NCBI RefSeq assembly: GCF_014646075.1
Contig: NZ_BMMT01000005.1
Span: forward strand, 205,654 to 269,653
Reading direction: 5' to 3'
DNA: 64,000 nt
Origin: Saccharopolyspora thermophila
GTDB lineage: Bacteria; Actinomycetota; Actinomycetes; Mycobacteriales; Pseudonocardiaceae
Position 1 is the stretch's first letter, and each line of letters starts with the position of its first letter. The notes below the pieces were generated by a model. That model had not been told where the DNA came from. It made no database searches and saw only the letters and a program-made list of their open reading frames with translations. Shown here one piece after another: positions 7,788 through 17,371 of this stretch. The position numbers and the translations under genes were made by a program.

Positions 7788-8968
7788 CGCTTTCCTCCTC
7801 TGCGGCGCCTGGCCGGGTTCGCACCGGGGCGGGGTACCCGGGCCTCCCACTCGGTTCCCTCCCCCGGAGCCGTGTCCAGCGTGATCGTGCCACCCAGGCC
7901 CGCTACGCGTCCCCGGATGGACTTGGCCACGCCGAGCCGTCCCTCGGCAGCGGCCTCCGCGAGCCTGCCGTCCGGGATGCCGGGCCCGTCGTCCCGGATG
8001 CTCAGCACCACCTCGTCCGGCAGTTCCTCCAGCAGCACCCACGCCTTGGCGTCCGGCCCGGCGTGCTTCTCGACGTTCGCCAGCGCCTCGCGGACCACGG
8101 CGAACAGGTCCGAACTCATCGGCTCGGGCAACCGCACCGGGTTGCCCGGCACCGACACCTGGACCCGGCCGCTGCGCAGCACCTGCAACCGGGCGGCCAG
8201 GTCCGTCTCGCCGTCGGCGGTGCTCTCCTGCGGCGTGGTCGCGATCAGCGCGCGCAGCGCGATCTCCTGCTCACCGGCCAGCTTCGCCAGCTCGGCCGCC
8301 TCGCCGCCCAGCTCCGCGCCGCGCCGGCGCACCCGGGCCAGCACCTGCAGCACACTGTCGTGAATGGAGCGCGCCAGTCGCTCCCGCTCGGCCGTCGCGG
8401 CTTCCGCGCGCAGCGCGCGGGCCAGCCGCTCGGTGGACTTGCGCGCGGTGTCGGAGGACAGCCCGAGCACCAGTCCGGTGCCCACCAGCAGCAGCGTGTC
8501 CAGCGACATGGAAGGGCCGTAGTGGCCACGGATCAGGTAGTTGCACGCGGTGGCGATGATCCCCGTGGACAGCCCGCCGAACAGGCCCCACTGCGCGGCG
8601 GCCGCGGTGATCATCGTCGGGTGCCAGACCGTGACCACCGACGGGTAGTCGTTGAGCATCTGGGTCTCGGTCAGGATGAACTCGTTGCTGAGGAACAGCG
8701 CGGTGACCACGACGGCGTCGATGGCCACCATCCGGTTGGTACGCCCGGCCCGCGTCCAGTAGCGCCAGACCGTGAACACCGTCCACAGCCCCATGAGTGT
8801 GATGACCACCAGCGCCAGCCACGGGCGCTGGTACTCATGGAACTGGACCACGACCCACGCGCACGCGTACAGGAACGTCACGACGCGGAACACGTTGTGC
8901 CCCCGCCACAGCGGTGAGCGGCCGTCGGCGACCTGCGGTTGTTCCGACGGTGGTTGCGGACTGCCCAC
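7784..8968 (-). CDS. Membrane histidine kinase (HisKA_3 type)
   Basis: A 394-residue sensor kinase. Residues about 25-170 contain five or six transmembrane helices with little extracellular sequence, the MacS-like arrangement found in actinobacterial NarL-type kinases. The dimerisation box has the phospho-acceptor H203 in RERLARSIHDSVLQVL. The HATPase domain follows, with an N box (LFAVVREALANVEKHA) and a G1 box (IRDDGPGIPD). The chosen GTG at 8968 has GGGAGGG about eight bases upstream. An in-frame ATG at 8992 without a clear site would add eight residues. It forms a coupled pair with the downstream response regulator. Confidence 0.9.
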   Translation of the reverse strand: MGSPQPPSEQPQVADGRSPLWRGHNVFRVVTFLYACAWVVVQFHEYQRPWLALVVITLMGLWTVFTVWRYWTRAGRTNRMVAIDAVVVTALFLSNEFILTETQMLNDYPSVVTVWHPTMITAAAAQWGLFGGLSTGIIATACNYLIRGHYGPSMSLDTLLLVGTGLVLGLSSDTARKSTERLARALRAEAATAERERLARSIHDSVLQVLARVRRRGAELGGEAAELAKLAGEQEIALRALIATTPQESTADGETDLAARLQVLRSGRVQVSVPGNPVRLPEPMSSDLFAVVREALANVEKHAGPDAKAWVLLEELPDEVVLSIRDDGPGIPDGRLAEAAAEGRLGVAKSIRGRVAGLGGTITLDTAPGEGTEWEARVPRPGANPARRRRGGKR

Positions 8969-9187
8969 TATCGCTCCCTCCCAGCGGACCATCCTGCCGT
9001 ACGCCCAGGGTCGACAGAGACCGCCGGATCGACCACTCTGCGTGTTTGTGATCACCAGGCGGTCCTGATCAGGAACGTCTGCAGTGGCGCGCTCCGCGGG
9101 CACACGTGGTGCCAGGCCCGCCGCGGGAGGCGGCATCCGCACGCTGCCGCCGAGATGTCCTGCTGCTCGGCGTGGCCCGATCGGGCG

Positions 9188-10366
9188 TCAGTGGGTTTCG
9201 TCGGGTTCCTTGGCCGGTTGGTCCAGGGAGTCCGGCGGTGTCTCCTTCTGGTCCGTCGGTTCCGGCGGTGTCTCCTCGCGGTCCGTCGGCTCCGGCGGTG
9301 TTTCCTCCTCGGACACCAGCGAGCGGATCGCCGAGTTCAGCACCGCCACCAGCGGAACGGCCAGCAGGGCCCCGACGATGCCGGAGAGCACCACGCCGAC
9401 GCTGATCGCCAGCACCACCCCCAGGGCGTGGATCTGCACCGCCCGGCCCAGGATCAGCGGCTGCAGCACGTTGCCCTCGAGCTGCTGCACCGCCAGCACG
9501 ATGCCGACCACGATCAGCGCGACGACCCAGCCCTTGGTCACCAGCGCCACCAGCACCGCCACCGCGCCCGAGGCGACCGCGCCGACGATCGGCACGAACC
9601 CGCCCAGGAACACCAGCGCGGCCAGCGGGATCGCCAGCGGCACCCCGAGGATCACCAGCCCCAGTCCGATGCCCAGCGCGTCGACCACCGCGACCAGCGC
9701 GGTCGCCCGCACATAGCCGACCAGCGAGGCGAACCCTCGGCAGCCCGCCACGTCAACCCGGTGCCGGCTCGCCCGCGGCACCAGCCGGATTACGAACAAC
9801 CACACCCGGCGGCCGTCGTACAGGAAGTAGATCAGCGTGAACAGCGCCAGCACCAGGCCGGTCAGGAAGTTGCCGAAGGTGCCCGCGGTGGACAGTGCAC
9901 CGCTGGTCAACGCCGCCTGGTTCGCCTGCAACCAGTCCTGCGCCTGCTGCAGGTAGCGCTCGATCTGGGCGTCGTTGATCTGCAGCGGCCCCCGTGCCAG
10001 CGAGTCCTTGAGGGCGTTGAGGCTGGCCAGCACCTGCCGCTGTAGGTCCGGGAAGCCCTCGATGAACGCGTTGATGACGAAGGTGAGCACTCCGCCGACC
10101 ACCGCGAGTCCGCCGATGAGCACCAGCGTGGTCGCCAGCGCCCGCGGCACGCCCCAGCGGGCCAGCGCCGAGACGGCCGGGGCCAGCAGCGCCGAGAGCA
10201 GCAGCGCGATCGCCACCGGGATCACGACGACGTAGATGCGCCCGATCACCACGCCGAGCACGTACAGGGCGCCGAGGATGACCAGTACCCGCCAGCTCAC
10301 CGCGGCCGAGACACGCAGCACGCGCGGGATGGCGGACGCGGCGTCGTCTCGCGTGGTGATCTTCAT
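9188..10366 (-). CDS. AI-2E family transporter (PerM/UPF0118)
   Basis: A 392-residue membrane protein. It has the family's typical hydrophobic pattern: two N-terminal helix pairs, a soluble segment (about 100-165, INAFIEGFPDLQRQVLASL..QAQDWLQANQ), then a C-terminal bundle with VFLGGFVPIVGAVASG and QQLEGNVLQPLILGR, both characteristic. Members export autoinducer-2 or small molecules, or act in sodium/proton antiport; the substrate here is unknown. The tail carries three near-identical copies of EETPPEPTDR encoded by a 30-bp tandem repeat. AAGGTG precedes the ATG at 10366. A GTG three codons earlier is possible but has no site. Confidence 0.9.
   Translation of the reverse strand: MKITTRDDAASAIPRVLRVSAAVSWRVLVILGALYVLGVVIGRIYVVVIPVAIALLLSALLAPAVSALARWGVPRALATTLVLIGGLAVVGGVLTFVINAFIEGFPDLQRQVLASLNALKDSLARGPLQINDAQIERYLQQAQDWLQANQAALTSGALSTAGTFGNFLTGLVLALFTLIYFLYDGRRVWLFVIRLVPRASRHRVDVAGCRGFASLVGYVRATALVAVVDALGIGLGLVILGVPLAIPLAALVFLGGFVPIVGAVASGAVAVLVALVTKGWVVALIVVGIVLAVQQLEGNVLQPLILGRAVQIHALGVVLAISVGVVLSGIVGALLAVPLVAVLNSAIRSLVSEEETPPEPTDREETPPEPTDQKETPPDSLDQPAKEPDETH
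9231..9305. repeat. 30-bp tandem repeat in transporter tail
   Basis: Units at 9231-9260 and 9261-9290 and a half unit at 9291-9305, each starting TCCGGCGGTGT, encode the repeated EETPPEPTD segments at the cytosolic C-terminus of the AI-2E family protein. Confidence 0.8.
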
Positions 10367-10534
10367 GTCGGTCACCTTGTCACCGTAGCGCCGAGAAGGG
10401 GGCCCGGGCGCGGAACGACCACGCCGCGCGACCGGCCACGATCACCAGTAACACGATGTAGCGATGTTGTCGCGCTGCGCTTACGGAACGGGCGGGTGTT
10501 TTGGGAGAGTGCGCCTCGGCGAGGAGGAGCTCCA

Positions 10535-11386
10535 GTGGGGAGTCACACCAGCCGAGGAGGTTCTGGCACCGAGATGGCCCGTGGCGACGACAGGACGGAA
10601 GCCGCCCGACCGTGGCGGCTGCTCACCCGTGCCCTGGTCGTGGTCGGGGCCACGGTCGCCGGAACCTCCGCGGCCTGGTTGCTCGGCACCGGCCTCCCGG
10701 CGGACGCCGCGGATTTGCGGCCCGCCGCGGCGGACAGCGCCGAGCAACCCGCGGCACCGGAACCCGCCGACGCGCGGACCGGTCCGGCGAACTTCTCGCT
10801 GGGTGGCCTCGATCCGCTCGGCCTGGTCCGCTCCGACGCGCAGCGGCTGCTCGACGCGGCCCAGCCGGTGACCGGCGTGCTGCGCGACTCCTCGGCGGAG
10901 ATCCACCAGGTCGCGCACGGCGCGCTCACCACCACGAGCGCGGGGGCCAACTCGCTGTCCGAGTCGGTCGACAGTGGACTGAGCGAACTCGGGGAGCCGT
11001 TGCTGTCCGGTGCGAGCAGCTCCGCGGCACCAGACGCGCCCCCTCCGCAGCAGAGCCCGGTGCTTGACGCGCGGCCCGCGCCGCCGGTGCCACAGCTCAG
11101 CGCACCGACGCGGTCGGCGGAGCAGTCCGAGAGCACCCCGGAGCAGCACACGCCCGAACCCGCGCCGGAACTGCCCGGCGTCCCGCCGCTGTTCCACCTG
11201 CCCGCACCGACCGGGGCACCCGGCTGCGGCGGCGCCGCCGACGGTCCGCTGCACGGCACCACCGCGCTCGGCTGTCACCCGGCCGCGCCGGTCGCAGCGC
11301 CCGCGTTGCGTAGCGCTCCCACGCACGACACCGCGGACGCCCTGACCGGCGTCCCCGAGCCGCAGCCCGGCACCACCCCCGACTAG
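10535..11386 (+). CDS. Secreted Ala/Pro-rich hypothetical protein
   Basis: A 283-residue protein with a signal peptide at about residues 25-55 (RPWRLLTRALVVVGATVAGTSAAWLL). The mature part is Pro-, Ala- and Glu-rich, probably extended, with a middle segment of amphipathic helices (DAQRLLDAAQPVTGVLRDSS..HQVAHGAL) and a late Cys pair (GAPGCGG, ALGCHP). I recognise no domain. The GTG at 10535 is preferred because GAGGAGG lies eight bases upstream; an ATG at 10574 with a second GAGGAGG is nearly as good. It is followed by another secreted protein (11559-12797), and the two may act together at the cell surface. Confidence 0.7.
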   Translation: MGSHTSRGGSGTEMARGDDRTEAARPWRLLTRALVVVGATVAGTSAAWLLGTGLPADAADLRPAAADSAEQPAAPEPADARTGPANFSLGGLDPLGLVRSDAQRLLDAAQPVTGVLRDSSAEIHQVAHGALTTTSAGANSLSESVDSGLSELGEPLLSGASSSAAPDAPPPQQSPVLDARPAPPVPQLSAPTRSAEQSESTPEQHTPEPAPELPGVPPLFHLPAPTGAPGCGGAADGPLHGTTALGCHPAAPVAAPALRSAPTHDTADALTGVPEPQPGTTPD

Positions 11387-11558
11387 TCGCGGCGGCGCTT
11401 CCCGCTGCCACGCTTCGGGAAACGCCAGCCAGTACAGCGTTGTCCAGCATTCGCAAGGCCCACCGTCGCGAACCCCGGTGATCAAATTCCGGTGACGGTG
11501 TGGCGCCCGCAGTTGATTTTCTCCCCCGACCGGGGAAGTCTTGTGAAGGAGAAATCCC

Positions 11559-12797
11559 ATGCAGACTTGGGCGAAGCGTGGCGTGCAGGCCGCGCTGGTC
11601 ACTGGTGGCATGTTGGCCGTCGGCACCGGAGTCGCAGCCGCCAGCGAGACCTGCCCGGAGCGTCCGACCGCGCCGTTGGGAGAGTCGGTGTTGCCACCCG
11701 CCCTCGATGAGCTCGGCGACGAAGCGGCCCACTCGGGTCGGTGCCTGGCCGGTGAGTTGCTGCGTGACGACGCCGGCCAGCGGCAGCACAACGCCCCGCT
11801 GGTGGCCTCGCGCGCCGACCACTCGCAGACCGCGCTCCGCGGAACCCTCGATCCGGTGCACGACCTGCTGCCCGCCATCGAGAACGAGCGGACCCGCGAG
11901 TTCCCCGCGCTGCGCGAGGTGAACTGGCTGCGCCCGACCGAGCCACTGCACCTGGCCGGCTGGGTCGCCGACCCGGCCGCCGCCCGGCCGCTGGAGCCCG
12001 GTCTGCCGCCCATCGACGGCCGCCGCCCGGTCACCCCCGCGGAAGGCTTCCACCGCTCGCTCAGCTGGGCCGGGCCCATCGGCGAGGTGATCCAGGGAGG
12101 TGCCGGCACCCTCGACGAGGGGGCGTTTCGAACGGGTGCGGTCCTGGATGTCCCTGCGGATCTCGTGATTCCGCACGACGACCTGGTCTACTTCGACGGC
12201 TTCGCCGACCGCCCCGGCGGAATCGTCGACCTCTGGGAGGGCGTGCTCACCGGCGGCCGCGGCCTGGTGTCCGCCGAGCAGGTCGACCTCACCTCGGCGG
12301 AACTGCCCGGTCTGCGCAACGAGGTGCACACCGTGCCGACCGACGTGGTCGTCAGCGCGCTGTCCGCGTTCGCCGCTCCCCCGGCGCCGCGCCCGGACGT
12401 CGTGCCGCTGCAGGTGCCGGGCGAACACCAGATGCAGGCGCACGAGGTCCCGGACCTCAACAGCCTGCCGATCATCGAGGTGTCGCAGACCCAGCGGTTC
12501 GCGCCGCGCACCGAGTCCCCCGGTGTGTCCGCACCGCTGCCGGTGCTGGGAAACCTGAACGCGCTGCGGGGCGGACAGACTGCGGTGCCGCAGGTCAATC
12601 GGATCGCCGCCGCCCTGGAGGGTGCCCAGCCGCGCAGCCGCGTGGCCCGCACCGGCGGGCTGCCGGTACTCGGCGGCGTCCCGGACATCACGGCGGCGCA
12701 GGGCGAGACGCTGCTGACCCCGGGCGTCACCCCGAACAACGGCGTGTTGCGCACCCTGTCCGATGCGGACACCGTGGTGTTCGACCGGATCAGCTGA
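11559..12797 (+). CDS. Secreted hypothetical protein
   Basis: A 412-residue exported protein. The signal peptide is residues 1-28 (MQTWAKRGVQAALVTGG..AAAS). The mature chain has two cysteines early (ETCPERP, GRCLAGEL) and recurring segments such as LPVLGNLNALRG and LPVLGGVPDITA near the end, suggesting short internal repeats. No catalytic motif is seen. The start is firm: AAGGAGA lies seven bases before the ATG. Similar signal peptides occur on secreted proteins of Pseudonocardiaceae from memory, but I cannot assign a function. A strong terminator follows. Confidence 0.75.
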   Translation: MQTWAKRGVQAALVTGGMLAVGTGVAAASETCPERPTAPLGESVLPPALDELGDEAAHSGRCLAGELLRDDAGQRQHNAPLVASRADHSQTALRGTLDPVHDLLPAIENERTREFPALREVNWLRPTEPLHLAGWVADPAAARPLEPGLPPIDGRRPVTPAEGFHRSLSWAGPIGEVIQGGAGTLDEGAFRTGAVLDVPADLVIPHDDLVYFDGFADRPGGIVDLWEGVLTGGRGLVSAEQVDLTSAELPGLRNEVHTVPTDVVVSALSAFAAPPAPRPDVVPLQVPGEHQMQAHEVPDLNSLPIIEVSQTQRFAPRTESPGVSAPLPVLGNLNALRGGQTAVPQVNRIAAALEGAQPRSRVARTGGLPVLGGVPDITAAQGETLLTPGVTPNNGVLRTLSDADTVVFDRIS

Positions 12798-12809
12798 CCC
12801 GCCAACGAC

Positions 12810-12847
12810 AACCGGGGCGGGGAGCCGACCAGCTCCCCGCCCCGGTT
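12810..12847. terminator. Bidirectional terminator
   Basis: A perfect 16-bp stem (12810-12825 and 12832-12847) with a six-base loop, followed by TTTGT. It lies between the convergent genes ending at 12797 and 12856 and can serve both. Confidence 0.8.
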
Positions 12848-12855
12848 TGTGTTGC

Positions 12856-14163
12856 TCAGGGGACCGGGACGGGGGCCTCCGGGGTGGGGTCGCCGTCGGC
12901 GGTGGGCCGGGTGATGGCAGCGCGGGAACGCCACCACAGGACCGCGTGGTAGAGCAGGAACGCCAGTCCGAAGTAGACGTAGGCGTTGCCGATCAGGTGC
13001 TCGAAGACGTTCCAGTGCAGTTCCTTGCCGCCGCCCTGCGGCACCTTCCAGTGCGGGCCCATGGTGAAGAACCCGGCGGCCATCGCGGTCGCCAGCAGCA
13101 GTGGCCACTCACGGCGCGCGTATGCCCCGCCGGCGAGCAGCACCAACCCCGGGATCGCCCACACCCAGTGGTGCGACCAGGAGATCGGCGACACCAGCAG
13201 ACCGAGGATCCCGTTGATGACCACCGCCAGCGGCAGGTCCTGCTGCCGGATCGCATGCCGCATGCCCAGCACCGCCAGCACCAGCACCACCGCGGCCAGC
13301 GCGGTGAACAGCACCGCAAGGCTCGGCACCGACATCTTGCTCAGCAGCGACCGCAGCGACTGGTTGCCCGCGTAGGTCGAGGCGTCCCCGGTGAACTTCG
13401 GGCCGAACGACACGTTGCTCGTGCCGAAGATCTCCTGCAGCCAGAAGCGCCGGGCGTTGTCGAAGGTCAGCAGGAAGCCCAGCAGCATCGTGCCCAGGAA
13501 GGTCAGCAGCGCGGTCGCGATCGTGCGGAAGTCCCGGCGCAGCAGCGGCAGCAGCAGGAACACCAACGGGGTGAGCTTGATGCCGGCGGCCAGCCCGATC
13601 AGCAACCCGCGCGGGTATGGCAGCTTCCGCGGTCCGCGCACCCGCCACAGGCAGTCCACCGCCACCAGCGCCATCAGCACCAGGTTGATCTGCGCGTAGG
13701 TGATGGTCTCCATCACCGGTTCGGTGATCGTCGCCAGCGGCAGCAGCGCCGCGGTCACCAGCAGCACCTTGTCCCGGTGCGCCTGCAGGAACGTCGAGGC
13801 GCTGAGCACCACGTACAGCGTGACCAGCAGCGACAGGTGGCTGACCACCGTGAGCACCACGGTCGAGCCGAGCTTCGGCAGCAGCGCCAGCGGCGCGAAC
13901 AGGATCGCCGCGAACGGCGGGTAGATGAACGGCAGCGCCAGCCCCGACTCGGTGGCCGGCAGGTTGTTGTAGAGGTCCCGGCCACCCAGCAGAGCCTGCG
14001 CGCCGAGCCGGTACACCTCGCCGTCGATGTGGTCGTGCGGGTTGATCGTGGACACCATGATCAGCGCGACCAGCTCCGCGACCACGATGACCGCCAGCAG
14101 CGACCGGTGTTCGCGCAGCCGCTCCCCGAGCGGTCGGCTCATCGCGTTTCCGTGCACCGGCAT
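12856..14163 (-). CDS. GT87-family polyprenyl-phosphate-mannose-dependent mannosyltransferase
   Basis: A 435-residue polytopic membrane protein with about ten helices. The first external loop carries the family signature DGEVYRLGAQALLGGRDLYN and the following FIYPPFAAILFAPLALLP, with the aspartate expected for GT-C enzymes (HDHIDGE). GT87 members (PimE, Rv2181 and relatives) add mannose from polyprenyl-phosphate-mannose to lipoglycans on the outer face of the membrane. AITYAQINLVLMAL- and LISPISWSHHWVW-like segments (actual text ITYAQINLVLMA, LVSPISWSHHWVW) are also typical. The ATG at 14163 has GAGAGGA upstream; the ATG seven codons later lacks a site. Confidence 0.85.
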   Translation of the reverse strand: MPVHGNAMSRPLGERLREHRSLLAVIVVAELVALIMVSTINPHDHIDGEVYRLGAQALLGGRDLYNNLPATESGLALPFIYPPFAAILFAPLALLPKLGSTVVLTVVSHLSLLVTLYVVLSASTFLQAHRDKVLLVTAALLPLATITEPVMETITYAQINLVLMALVAVDCLWRVRGPRKLPYPRGLLIGLAAGIKLTPLVFLLLPLLRRDFRTIATALLTFLGTMLLGFLLTFDNARRFWLQEIFGTSNVSFGPKFTGDASTYAGNQSLRSLLSKMSVPSLAVLFTALAAVVLVLAVLGMRHAIRQQDLPLAVVINGILGLLVSPISWSHHWVWAIPGLVLLAGGAYARREWPLLLATAMAAGFFTMGPHWKVPQGGGKELHWNVFEHLIGNAYVYFGLAFLLYHAVLWWRSRAAITRPTADGDPTPEAPVPVP

Positions 14164-14417
14164 GCACCGTCCTCTCGCCCGAAACTCCCCCCGGCCAGCG
14201 TAGAGATCCCGGGCGCGGCCGGGGCCGCGGTGGCGGGTTGTGCGACCCGCGCCACCGGCCGGTTTCACCTGCTCGATCTCTCAAGCACCGTTCGCTGAGG
14301 TGACGACCGGGAGAATCCGCGGTGAAGCCCTGACGCACCGTGATGTGCGTTGCGTGAATACCACCATTACGGGTGGTCGCCGGGCTCTTGAATTCGGACC
14401 GGCCCGGAGGGGAGGCT

Positions 14418-14437
14418 CAAACGGACTGCTCCGTTTG
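14418..14437. promoter_or_regulatory. Inverted repeat upstream of GGDEF gene
   Basis: CAAACGGA at 14418-14425 and TCCGTTTG at 14430-14437 form a perfect 8-bp inverted repeat with a four-base loop, just upstream of the ribosome binding site of the GGDEF gene. It may be an operator or a leader hairpin; the sequence does not say which. Confidence 0.4.
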
Positions 14438-14455
14438 GCGGGAGGAGGGGGCCGA

Positions 14456-15319
14456 ATGAGTGTCCTGCACGTGACCGAACCGGCTCAGCTGGCGCCAGAG
14501 TGGGACGAACTCATCAGCGGACTCAACATCGGCGTGCTGCTCACCGACGAGCGCGGTCAGGTGCTGGCCACCAACGACGTCGCCGCCGAACTCATGCAGC
14601 TGTCCCGGACCGACCTGCTCACCGGCGCCCGGCCGGCCGGCTGGCAGGTGCGCGACGACACGGGGGCCCCGATGCCCGACTGGGCGGAGCTGGCGGGGCA
14701 GGTGCTGCGCGCCGGGTCCTCGCTGTCCATCCCGCTGGTGATCGCCCGCAGCGGCCAACCGCTCAGCCGCATCTGGGCGGACTACCACGCGGTGCGGGTG
14801 CAGGGCCGCAGCCGGGTGCTGGTGGTGCTGCAGTCGGTGCACACCGACGTGTCGCACAGCCACGGCCTGCTGGACCCGCTGACCGGCCTGCCCGGTCGGG
14901 TCCTGCTGCTGGACCGGCTGGAGCAGTCCCTGGTGCGGGCCCGCAGCCGCGGCATGCTGACCACGCTGGTGCTGGTCGACGTCAACCGGCTGGTCGAGTT
15001 CAACGCCGAGTTCGGCTTCGATCGCGGCGACGACCTGCTGCGCACGCTGGCCGACCGGCTGCGCGAGGGCCTCAGCGACGAGTACACCGTGGCCCGCTAC
15101 GGCGGCGACGAGTTCGCCGTGGTGGCCGAGCACCCGAGCGGCGCCGGCGAGGAGATCGCCGTGCAGGTCCGCGAGGTCGCCGGATGGCCGGTCCGGGTGG
15201 GCCGGCGGAGCGTTCGGCCCGGTCTGCGGGTCTCCTGGGTGACCACCGACGGCCACGCCTCGGTGCACACGGTGCTCGCCCGGGCCGAGCAGCAGCTCCA
15301 GTACGGAGGAAGGAGGTGA
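14456..15319 (+). CDS. PAS-GGDEF protein, putative diguanylate cyclase
   Basis: A 287-residue cytosolic protein. Residues about 12-130 resemble a PAS sensor domain (ELISGLNIGVLLTDERGQVLATNDVAAELM). Residues about 137-287 form a GGDEF domain beginning DPLTGLPGRVLLLDRL, with intact G216-G-D-E-F220 in ARYGGDEFAVV, so synthesis of cyclic-di-GMP is likely. I see no RxxD inhibitory site before the motif. The domain is short and its C-terminal half is compressed. GGAGGAGGGG lies eight bases upstream of the ATG. It stands alone, divergent from the GT87 gene and convergent with ino1. Confidence 0.85.
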   Translation: MSVLHVTEPAQLAPEWDELISGLNIGVLLTDERGQVLATNDVAAELMQLSRTDLLTGARPAGWQVRDDTGAPMPDWAELAGQVLRAGSSLSIPLVIARSGQPLSRIWADYHAVRVQGRSRVLVVLQSVHTDVSHSHGLLDPLTGLPGRVLLLDRLEQSLVRARSRGMLTTLVLVDVNRLVEFNAEFGFDRGDDLLRTLADRLREGLSDEYTVARYGGDEFAVVAEHPSGAGEEIAVQVREVAGWPVRVGRRSVRPGLRVSWVTTDGHASVHTVLARAEQQLQYGGRR

Positions 15320-15352
15320 CCGCGTGGGTCTGGGGACGGACCCGAACACGAC

Positions 15353-15387
15353 GAGGGGCACCCGTGCGACCACACCGGGTGCCCCTC
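15353..15387. terminator. Bidirectional terminator
   Basis: A 12-bp perfect stem (15353-15364 and 15376-15387, arm GAGGGGCACCCG) with an 11-base loop between the convergent GGDEF and ino1 genes. Confidence 0.7.
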
Positions 15388-15481
15388 CTGCTTGCCGAAC
15401 GGACCCGCTGCCGAGGGCTGGCCGGATGCGGTTGCGCTCTTCGGCACCGCTGCGCAGCACGAGCCTGGAACGGGTCCACCC

Positions 15482-16579
15482 TCAGCGGTCGACCTTGCCT
15501 GCGATGAAGTCCTCGACCGCCTGGTAGGCGGCGGAGTCGGAGTACTGGACCGGCGGGGACTTCATGAAGTAGGAGGAGGCGGACAGGATCGGGCCGCCGA
15601 TGCCGCGGTCCTTGGCGATCTTGGCGGCGCGGATCGCGTCGATGATGATCCCCGCCGAGTTCGGCGAGTCCCACACCTCGAGCTTGTACTCCAGGTTCAG
15701 CGGCACGTCGCCGAAGGCGCGGCCCTCCAACCGCACATAGGCCCACTTGCGGTCGTCCAGCCACGGCACGTGGTCCGACGGGCCGATGTGCACGTTGCGC
15801 CTGCCCAGGTCACGGTCCACCTGGGAGGTCACCGCCTGGGTCTTGGAGGTCTTCTTCGACTCCAGGCGCTCCAGTTCCTTCATGTTCAGAAAGTCCATGT
15901 TGCCGCCGACGTTGAGCTGCATCGTGCGGTCCAGGTGCACGCCCCGGTCCTCGAACAGCTTGGCCAGCACCCGGTGCGTGATGGTCGCGCCCACCTGCGA
16001 CTTGATGTCGTCGCCGACGATCGGCACGCCCGCGTCGGTGAACTTCTGCGCCCACTCCGGGTCGGAGGCGATGAACACCGGCAGCGCGTTGACGAAGGCC
16101 ACCCCGGCGTCCAGTGCGCACTGCGCGTAGAACTTGTCGGCCTGTTCCGAGCCCACCGGCAGGTAGGACACCAGCACGTCGACCTCGGCGTCCTTGAGCG
16201 CCTGCACCACGTCGACCGGCGCCTCGTCGGACTCCTCGATGGTCTCCCGGTAGAAGCGGCCCAGGCCGTCATAGGTGTGCCCGCGCTGCACGGTCACGCC
16301 CAGCGGCGGCACCTCGGCGATCTTGATGGTGTTGTTCTCGCTGGCGACGATGGCCTCGGAGAGATCCCGCCCGACCTTCTTGGCGTCCACGTCGAACGCG
16401 GCGACGAACTTGACGTCCCGCACGTGGTAGTCGCCGAAGGTGACGTGCATCAAACCCGGCACCCGGCTGTCCGGGTCGGCGTCGGCGTAGTAGTGGACGC
16501 CCTGCACCAGCGACGCCGCACAGTTCCCGACGCCGACGATCGCCACCCGCACCGTTCGACCGGGACGCTGTCCGCCCAT
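15482..16579 (-). CDS. ino1: myo-inositol-1(3)-phosphate synthase
   Basis: A 365-residue NAD-dependent isomerase converting glucose-6-phosphate to inositol-3-phosphate, the precursor of phosphatidylinositol, lipoglycans and mycothiol. The Rossmann motif [18 protein letters not shown] is near the N-terminus. Family blocks [50 protein letters not shown] and [12 protein letters not shown] are intact, and the length matches actinobacterial Ino1. The start chosen has AAGGAGG nine bases upstream. An ATG eight codons earlier (16603) overlaps the PadR stop as ATGA and has a weaker AAGGA, so coupled initiation there cannot be excluded. It lies downstream of the PadR gene, as in M. tuberculosis Rv0046c/Rv0047c. 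Confidence 0.95.
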   Translation of the reverse strand: MGGQRPGRTVRVAIVGVGNCAASLVQGVHYYADADPDSRVPGLMHVTFGDYHVRDVKFVAAFDVDAKKVGRDLSEAIVASENNTIKIAEVPPLGVTVQRGHTYDGLGRFYRETIEESDEAPVDVVQALKDAEVDVLVSYLPVGSEQADKFYAQCALDAGVAFVNALPVFIASDPEWAQKFTDAGVPIVGDDIKSQVGATITHRVLAKLFEDRGVHLDRTMQLNVGGNMDFLNMKELERLESKKTSKTQAVTSQVDRDLGRRNVHIGPSDHVPWLDDRKWAYVRLEGRAFGDVPLNLEYKLEVWDSPNSAGIIIDAIRAAKIAKDRGIGGPILSASSYFMKSPPVQYSDSAAYQAVEDFIAGKVDR

Positions 16580-16599
16580 GGCAGGGCCCTCCTTCTTGG

Positions 16600-17169
16600 T
16601 CATCTGTCGTGTCCTTGCACTTCGTGCCCGAGCGCCGCAGCAGCCTGCTCGGCGCGCTCGTGTTCGATGATCTGGTCGAGCCAGCGGACCTCGTTCTCGC
16701 TGTGGTCGAGCCGCAGGCGGTGCCACTCCCGTGTGTAGCGGTCGAACCGGTCGGCGCGGGCGAGCGCGCTGCGCAGGCCCTCCCGGCGCTCCTCGACACG
16801 ACGGCGGCGTCCCTCCAGAATCCGCAGCCGGACCTCGGCCGGGGTGCGGGAGAAGAACACCACGTGCACGCCGAACGCGTTGTCCTCGCAGGACTGCGGC
16901 CCGCACTCGCCGACCAGCTCGGCGAAGCGGCTTCTCCCGGCGGCCGTGATGCGGTACACGCGCCGGGCCCGGCGTCCCCACCCGCGCTGCCCGGCGGTCT
17001 CGGGCTCCTCTTCGATCAACCCGGCGCGTAGCAACCGCCGCAACGTCGGGTACAAAGTTCCGCAGGACAGGGCGCGGAAGGCGCCGAGCGTGTCGTGCAA
17101 CCGCTTCCGCAGCTCGTAGCCGTGCATCGGGCTTTCGTGCAGGAACCCGAGCACGGCGAGTTCGAGCAT
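16600..17169 (-). CDS. PadR-family transcriptional regulator
   Basis: A 189-residue regulator of the larger PadR type. Residues 1-85 are the winged helix ([24 protein letters not shown], then [19 protein letters not shown] and a basic wing). The rest is the helical dimerisation domain with [16 protein letters not shown] text (actual [20 protein letters not shown]). Such proteins usually repress their own promoter. A striking palindrome lies about 90-110 bases upstream (17257-17280). The ATG has GGGAGGT close upstream. The stop overlaps a possible ino1 start, so PadR and ino1 form one operon. It corresponds in position to Rv0047c. The inducer is unknown. Confidence 0.92.
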   Translation of the reverse strand: MLELAVLGFLHESPMHGYELRKRLHDTLGAFRALSCGTLYPTLRRLLRAGLIEEEPETAGQRGWGRRARRVYRITAAGRSRFAELVGECGPQSCEDNAFGVHVVFFSRTPAEVRLRILEGRRRRVEERREGLRSALARADRFDRYTREWHRLRLDHSENEVRWLDQIIEHERAEQAAAALGHEVQGHDR

Positions 17170-17256
17170 CCGCACCTCCCGGAATCCAGCGCCCGACCCA
17201 GATCAGCGGTGGCAGCATCCCCGCACCGGAGCGAGTCCGCAGGCCACGTGCAGGAG

Positions 17257-17280
17257 TATATCGCGCCGATATATCGGCGC
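17257..17280. promoter_or_regulatory. Palindromic operator, probably PadR site
   Basis: Two overlapping symmetries: TATATCG-CGC-CGATATA at 17257-17273 and the perfect 18-bp palindrome GCGCCGATATATCGGCGC at 17263-17280. It is AT-rich within very GC-rich DNA and lies between the PadR gene and the divergent DUF5318 gene, so autoregulation is likely (inference). Confidence 0.6.
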
Positions 17281-17371
17281 ACGTCTTGTGAACTGCCGCC
17301 GCAGTGGTCGTCGTCACGGCGGCGGAGGACGGCGGCCGGGGCTGCCCTGAACGGCGCATGGAGCAGTCGCG

